Below are positions 5,218 through 8,172 of a stretch of 8,172 nucleotides of DNA, piece after piece. A program made the translations under genes and the position numbers. The stretch comes from Omnitrophica bacterium GWA2_52_8 (GTDB lineage: Bacteria; Omnitrophota; Omnitrophia; Omnitrophales; Aquincolibacteriaceae). The notes beneath the pieces are model-generated. The model saw only the letters and a list, made by a program, of their open reading frames with translations, did not search any database and was not told the DNA's origin. The DNA lies in assembly GCA_001804025.1 (NCBI GenBank), contig MHFC01000075.1, positions 1 through 8,172 of the forward strand. Reading direction: 5' to 3'. Within the stretch, counting starts at the first letter, position 1; each line of letters starts with the position of its first letter.

Positions 5218-6671
5218 GCGCCTCTTTTTCGGCGTAAGTGCGACGGAAGGATTTTGAGCAGGTCACGGTACTTGGCCACGGTGCGGCGGGCAATGACGAT
5301 CCCGCTATTTTGGAGGCGCTTGACGATTTCCTGGTCGCTTAAGGGTTTTTGCGGCGGTTCATCGCCGATCATGCTGCGGATTTTTTCCATAATACTTTTT
5401 TGAGACTCGGACTCACCGGTGTTTGTTTCCAGTTTGGGTGAAAAGAAACTTTTATAGGAAATTAAACCGCGCGGGGTCGCGATATGCTTGCCTTGAATGG
5501 CGCGGCTTACCGTGGATTCGTGAATTCCGATGACATCCGCAACATCCCGCAGCCGCAGGGGGCGCAAGTGCGAAAAGCCTTTTTCAAAGAATTCCGACTG
5601 GGTTTTGACGATTTGCTCCGTAATTTCGCGCAGGGTTGATTTGCGCAGCGACATGGCTTTGAGAAAATTCAGGGCGGCTTGGATTTTTTCCCGGATGTAT
5701 TCGCGGGTTTTGGCGTCGGTGTCCGGGTTTCTGAGCAGGCGGCGGTAGTACGGATTGACTCTTAGTTCGGGAAGTGATTCGTCATGGATGTCAATTTTCA
5801 GCTTCGGCGGTTCTTCATCCGTAAAATAAACGGATGCATCCGGAGTGACAGCGATCGGCGCGTCGGAATAAAAGGTCCTTCCGGGGTGAGGTTCCAGCCT
5901 TGCGATGATTTTGGATGCTGCCAAGGTCTCACTTTCGCTGACGGCTAAAATACGCGCAAGTGCCGGCCAGTTTCTTTTTTCCAATAGAGGCAAATGGTCG
6001 GCTACGATGACGCGTGCCAGGGCGGCCTCCGGGCCTTTGCGGTCAAGTTGAATGAGAAGTGCTTCCTGCAAATTCCTGGCTCCGATGCCGGGAGGGTCCA
6101 GTGTTTGGACAGCCTTCAAAACTTTTAACACTTCGGATTCCGGTGCCTGGACGGCTGCGGCAATGTCGGCCATTGAGGCCGACAGATAGCCGTGTTCGTC
6201 GATGTTACCGATGATTTCTTCTGCAATTCTTTTTGCGCTTTCCGGAATTTCAAGGAAGCGTGCCTGCCACATGAGATATTCCGACAAACCTTCGGAGCGG
6301 GTAATCAGGGAGTCCTGGAAATTTTTTTTTCGTTGAAGATCGGCGCCGTCTCCCTGTCCTGCAGTACGGTAGCTCGGGTCTTCTTCATAGGCTGTTTGCA
6401 GGTCGGCCAAGTGATCGTACGATTCCCCGGGCCTGATTTCCTCGGGGGCTCGGCGGATTTCGCCCGGGAGCTCGCCGGGTGTCTCCTCATCCACGGAGGC
6501 GGATCTTTCCTCCAGCAGCGGATTGGCCATAAGTTCGGAGTCAATTTCCTGCTGAAGCTCGTAGATGGGCAGCTGCAACAGCCTCAAATATTGCCGTATT
6601 TGCGGTGAGAGAATCAGCTTCTGAGACTGGCTTTGAATGAGGCGTGGGTCCATTGTCATAAAAAGTAACAT
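5214..6671 (-). CDS. rpoN: RNA polymerase sigma-54 factor
   Basis: Sigma-54 directs core RNA polymerase to -24/-12 promoters and needs ATP-driven enhancer-binding activators. The 485-residue protein has all regions: glutamine/leucine-rich region I (about 8-55, QSQKLILSPQIRQYLRLLQL), acidic region II (about 56-115), core-binding region with IGNIDEHGYL (154-163) and LDPPGIGARN (191-200), a helix-turn-helix (about 374-393, LRDVADVIGIHESTVSRAI) and the RpoN box ARRTVAKYRD (461-470) that reads the -24 element. The start is uncertain: ATG at 6671, 6659 or 6653 are all possible, none with a clear Shine-Dalgarno; M7 (6653) fits the usual family N-terminus best. The gene is divergent from accD. Hfp/RaiA, PTS or lptB genes often linked to rpoN are not adjacent: a tRNA gene follows instead. 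I saw no activator gene and no TGGCAC-N5-TTGC site in the window. Confidence 0.97.
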   Translation of the reverse strand: MLLFMTMDPRLIQSQSQKLILSPQIRQYLRLLQLPIYELQQEIDSELMANPLLEERSASVDEETPGELPGEIRRAPEEIRPGESYDHLADLQTAYEEDPSYRTAGQGDGADLQRKKNFQDSLITRSEGLSEYLMWQARFLEIPESAKRIAEEIIGNIDEHGYLSASMADIAAAVQAPESEVLKVLKAVQTLDPPGIGARNLQEALLIQLDRKGPEAALARVIVADHLPLLEKRNWPALARILAVSESETLAASKIIARLEPHPGRTFYSDAPIAVTPDASVYFTDEEPPKLKIDIHDESLPELRVNPYYRRLLRNPDTDAKTREYIREKIQAALNFLKAMSLRKSTLREITEQIVKTQSEFFEKGFSHLRPLRLRDVADVIGIHESTVSRAIQGKHIATPRGLISYKSFFSPKLETNTGESESQKSIMEKIRSMIGDEPPQKPLSDQEIVKRLQNSGIVIARRTVAKYRDLLKILPSHLRRKRGA

Positions 6672-6738
6672 GAATTAAAGTTTATGTAAAGATGTCAAAA
6701 CTTTGTAACAACAATAAATACATGGAGTTAGAAAAAGA

Positions 6739-6767
6739 TTGACACCGCCGGTCACTCAGCATAAAAT
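6739..6767 (+). promoter_or_regulatory. Near-consensus sigma-70 promoter for accD
   Basis: TTGACA (6739-6744, perfect -35) and TAAAAT (6762-6767, 5 of 6) are separated by exactly 17 bp. It lies in the 186-bp divergent region between rpoN and accD and would give a 5' leader of about 85 nt. No matching strong promoter was found for rpoN on the other strand, only a TTGACA at 6698-6693 too close to the start codons. Confidence 0.75.
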
Positions 6768-6857
6768 CCAAACTTCTTTAGGTAGCGGTAAATCATGGCA
6801 ATCATTGAAACGTTAACCTCAAAACTGACAACAAGTTAGACTTCGAGCCGGCGCGCA

Positions 6858-7721
6858 ATGCCAGAAAACGGTGTTGTTATGGAGCAAAAGGACGGGGCGT
6901 CTCAGCCGGTCAGGAACGGAATCAAGAAAAAGAGCGTTCCTGCCGGGCTTTGGACGAAATGTCCGGGGTGTCAACATGTGATGTTTAACAAGACTTTACA
7001 TGACAATTTTCTCGTCTGTCTTAAATGCGAATATCACTTTATTATGGGGGCCCAGGAACGGATCCAGTTGATGCTGGACCCTAAAAGTTTCAAAGAAATG
7101 GCGGCTCATCTGACCTCTCTTGATCCGCTGAAATTCGAAGGTGTCAAATCCTACCGCGACAAAATCAAACAGGACCAAAAAAAAACGGGACTGAAAGAGG
7201 CTGCGATTGTCGGTGAAGGGCAGATTTTAGGCCACGATGTCGCTTTTGGCGTTACGGATTCGCGGTTTATTATGGGTTCGATGGGGTCGGTGGTCGGAGA
7301 AAAAATTACGCTTATTGTCGAAAAGGCAACGGAGAAAAAAATCCCGCTTGTGATCGTTTCGGGTTCCGGCGGCGGCGCCCGGATGTACGAAGGGGTGATT
7401 AGTTTGATGCAGATGGCAAAAACCTCGGCGGCCCTGGCGCATTTCAAAAAAATGAAACAGCCCTTCATTTCGGTCCTTACAAACCCGACGATGGGGGGCG
7501 TGATGGCGAGTTTTTCTTCTCTCGGCGACATTATTATGGCAGAGCCAAGAGCGCTGATCGGTTTTGCCGGACCCCGCGTGATTGAACAGACGATCCGGCA
7601 AAAACTTCCCGAGAGTTTTCAAACTTCGGAATTTTTACTGGAACACGGGTTAATCGACAAGGTTGTCAGTCGCAAGGACTTGCGAAAAACCATCGGTCTG
7701 ATTTTGGAATACGCCGCATGA
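6858..7721 (+). CDS. accD: Acetyl-CoA carboxylase carboxyltransferase subunit beta
   Basis: AccD pairs with AccA to move the carboxyl group from carboxybiotin to acetyl-CoA, giving malonyl-CoA for fatty-acid synthesis. The 287-residue length is normal. The N-terminal zinc ribbon is intact: C35, C38, C54, C57 (CPGC...CLKC). The crotonase-like carboxyltransferase core shows the expected motifs: FIMGSMGSVVGEKI (137-150), SGSGGGARMYEG (168-179) forming an oxyanion loop, TNPTMGGV (208-215) and GFAGPRVIEQT (235-245). ATG 6858 has no evident Shine-Dalgarno; ATG 6879 is an in-frame alternative that would remove seven poorly conserved residues. A good promoter lies upstream. accA, folC and the biotin carboxylase genes are not adjacent in this window; the next gene encodes an ABC ATPase. 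Confidence 0.97.
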   Translation: MPENGVVMEQKDGASQPVRNGIKKKSVPAGLWTKCPGCQHVMFNKTLHDNFLVCLKCEYHFIMGAQERIQLMLDPKSFKEMAAHLTSLDPLKFEGVKSYRDKIKQDQKKTGLKEAAIVGEGQILGHDVAFGVTDSRFIMGSMGSVVGEKITLIVEKATEKKIPLVIVSGSGGGARMYEGVISLMQMAKTSAALAHFKKMKQPFISVLTNPTMGGVMASFSSLGDIIMAEPRALIGFAGPRVIEQTIRQKLPESFQTSEFLLEHGLIDKVVSRKDLRKTIGLILEYAA

Positions 7722-7753
7722 TTTCGCCGCGGGGAAAAAATTTCGCAGGCGAC

Positions 7754-7760
7754 AGGAGGA
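7754..7760 (+). promoter_or_regulatory. Strong ribosome binding site deciding a TTG start
   Basis: AGGAGGA lies 6 nt before TTG at 7767, in the 45-bp gap after accD. This spacing and the immediate ABC-ATPase N-terminus fix the start at an unusual TTG codon. Confidence 0.85.
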
Positions 7761-7766
7761 ATTAAG

Positions 7767-8172
7767 TTGGCAAACGTCGTGCTTAAAAATATTTCCAAGG
7801 TTTACGGCCAGAACGTGATGGCCGTCAATGACGTCAATCTTGAAATCGCCGACAAGGAATTCGTCGTTCTTGTGGGCCCTTCCGGTTGCGGAAAATCAAC
7901 CACGCTGCGCATGGTGGCGGGGCTTGAGCAGGCCACGCAAGGGGAGATCCTGATCGACGGGCATGTTGTTAACGATGTCCCGGCAAAAAACCGCGACATT
8001 GCCATGGTCTTCCAGAATTACGCGCTTTATCCCCACATGACGGTTTATGACAATCTTGCGTTCGGCCTTAAATTGCGGAAATATCCCCGAAAAGAAATCG
8101 AACGGCGCGTCCAGGAAGCCGCGGACATTCTCGGAATCGGCAGTGAGGGCTTGTTAAAAAGAAAGCCGAAGG
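7767..8172 (+). CDS. ABC transporter ATP-binding protein, MalK/UgpC type (5' part)
   Basis: The first 135 residues are present; the window ends inside the gene. These ATPases power import of sugars, sugar alcohols or glycerol-3-phosphate through a membrane permease pair. The sequence begins [27 protein letters not shown] and shows the Walker A motif GPSGCGKST (37-45) and Q-loop in [22 protein letters not shown] (Q83), a pattern characteristic of the MalK/UgpC/MsmK group. The signature LSGGQ, Walker B and the C-terminal regulatory OB (TOBE) domain lie beyond the window. It is read with accD, probably from the accD promoter, with 45 bp between them. The substrate cannot be told, as no permease or binding protein is in view; MsmK-like ATPases can serve several transporters. 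Confidence 0.93.
   Translation, partial: MANVVLKNISKVYGQNVMAVNDVNLEIADKEFVVLVGPSGCGKSTTLRMVAGLEQATQGEILIDGHVVNDVPAKNRDIAMVFQNYALYPHMTVYDNLAFGLKLRKYPRKEIERRVQEAADILGIGSEGLLKRKPK

Noticed and set aside
6192..6608. 138-residue plus-strand open frame
   Set aside because: It is the antisense shadow of rpoN, whose frame has clear sigma-54 motifs.
7151..7622. 126- and 131-residue minus-strand frames
   Set aside because: Both are antisense to accD, whose carboxyltransferase motifs are unmistakable.

Overview
The window looks like chromosomal DNA from an uncultured, free-living-type Gram-negative bacterium. Mid-range GC, intergenic DNA rich in palindromic repeats, the MalK-like ABC ATPase and the unusual large first protein suggest something near the Omnitrophota/PVC or deltaproteobacterial-like lineages. 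This is an impression from style; nothing in the window fixes the taxonomy.

Layout. Positions 1-2099 hold the 3' part of a large plus-strand gene that probably begins upstream of the window. It has features of a sugar-phosphate nucleotidyltransferase with a left-handed beta-helix segment and a long unrecognised C-terminal extension. Next come efp (elongation factor P, 2233-2796) and a small lysine-rich protein of unknown function (3110-3391). Positions 3392-4097 contain no convincing gene but are dense in secondary structure: a 284-nt multi-hairpin element (3390-3673) followed by a cluster of REP/MITE-like palindromes (3706-3986). A NudF-type Nudix hydrolase (4098-4769) follows, and its 3' end runs into a repeat resembling the 3' end of a tRNA. 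Positions 4770-5094 hold a nested inverted repeat and a broken tRNA-Thr copy. The intact tRNA-Thr(CGT) lies at 5095-5167 on the minus strand, with its own promoter overlapping the end of rpoN (5214-6671, minus strand). A 186-bp divergent intergenic region carries a near-consensus sigma-70 promoter for accD (6858-7721). Closely downstream, with a strong ribosome binding site and a TTG start, is a MalK/UgpC-type ABC transporter ATPase cut off by the window end.

The recognised genes are housekeeping: translation (efp, tRNA-Thr), transcription (rpoN), fatty-acid initiation (accD), nucleotide-sugar hydrolysis (nudF) and sugar uptake. They do not form one pathway. The unusual content is in the intergenic DNA. 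The 3390-3673 element has a closing inverted repeat, several long hairpins and a possible pseudoknot, and its imperfect pairs read as G-U wobbles only on the minus strand, which hints at a structured RNA. The tRNA-Thr 3' end occurs in three versions within about 520 bp, suggesting past integration or tRNA-derived repeat spread.
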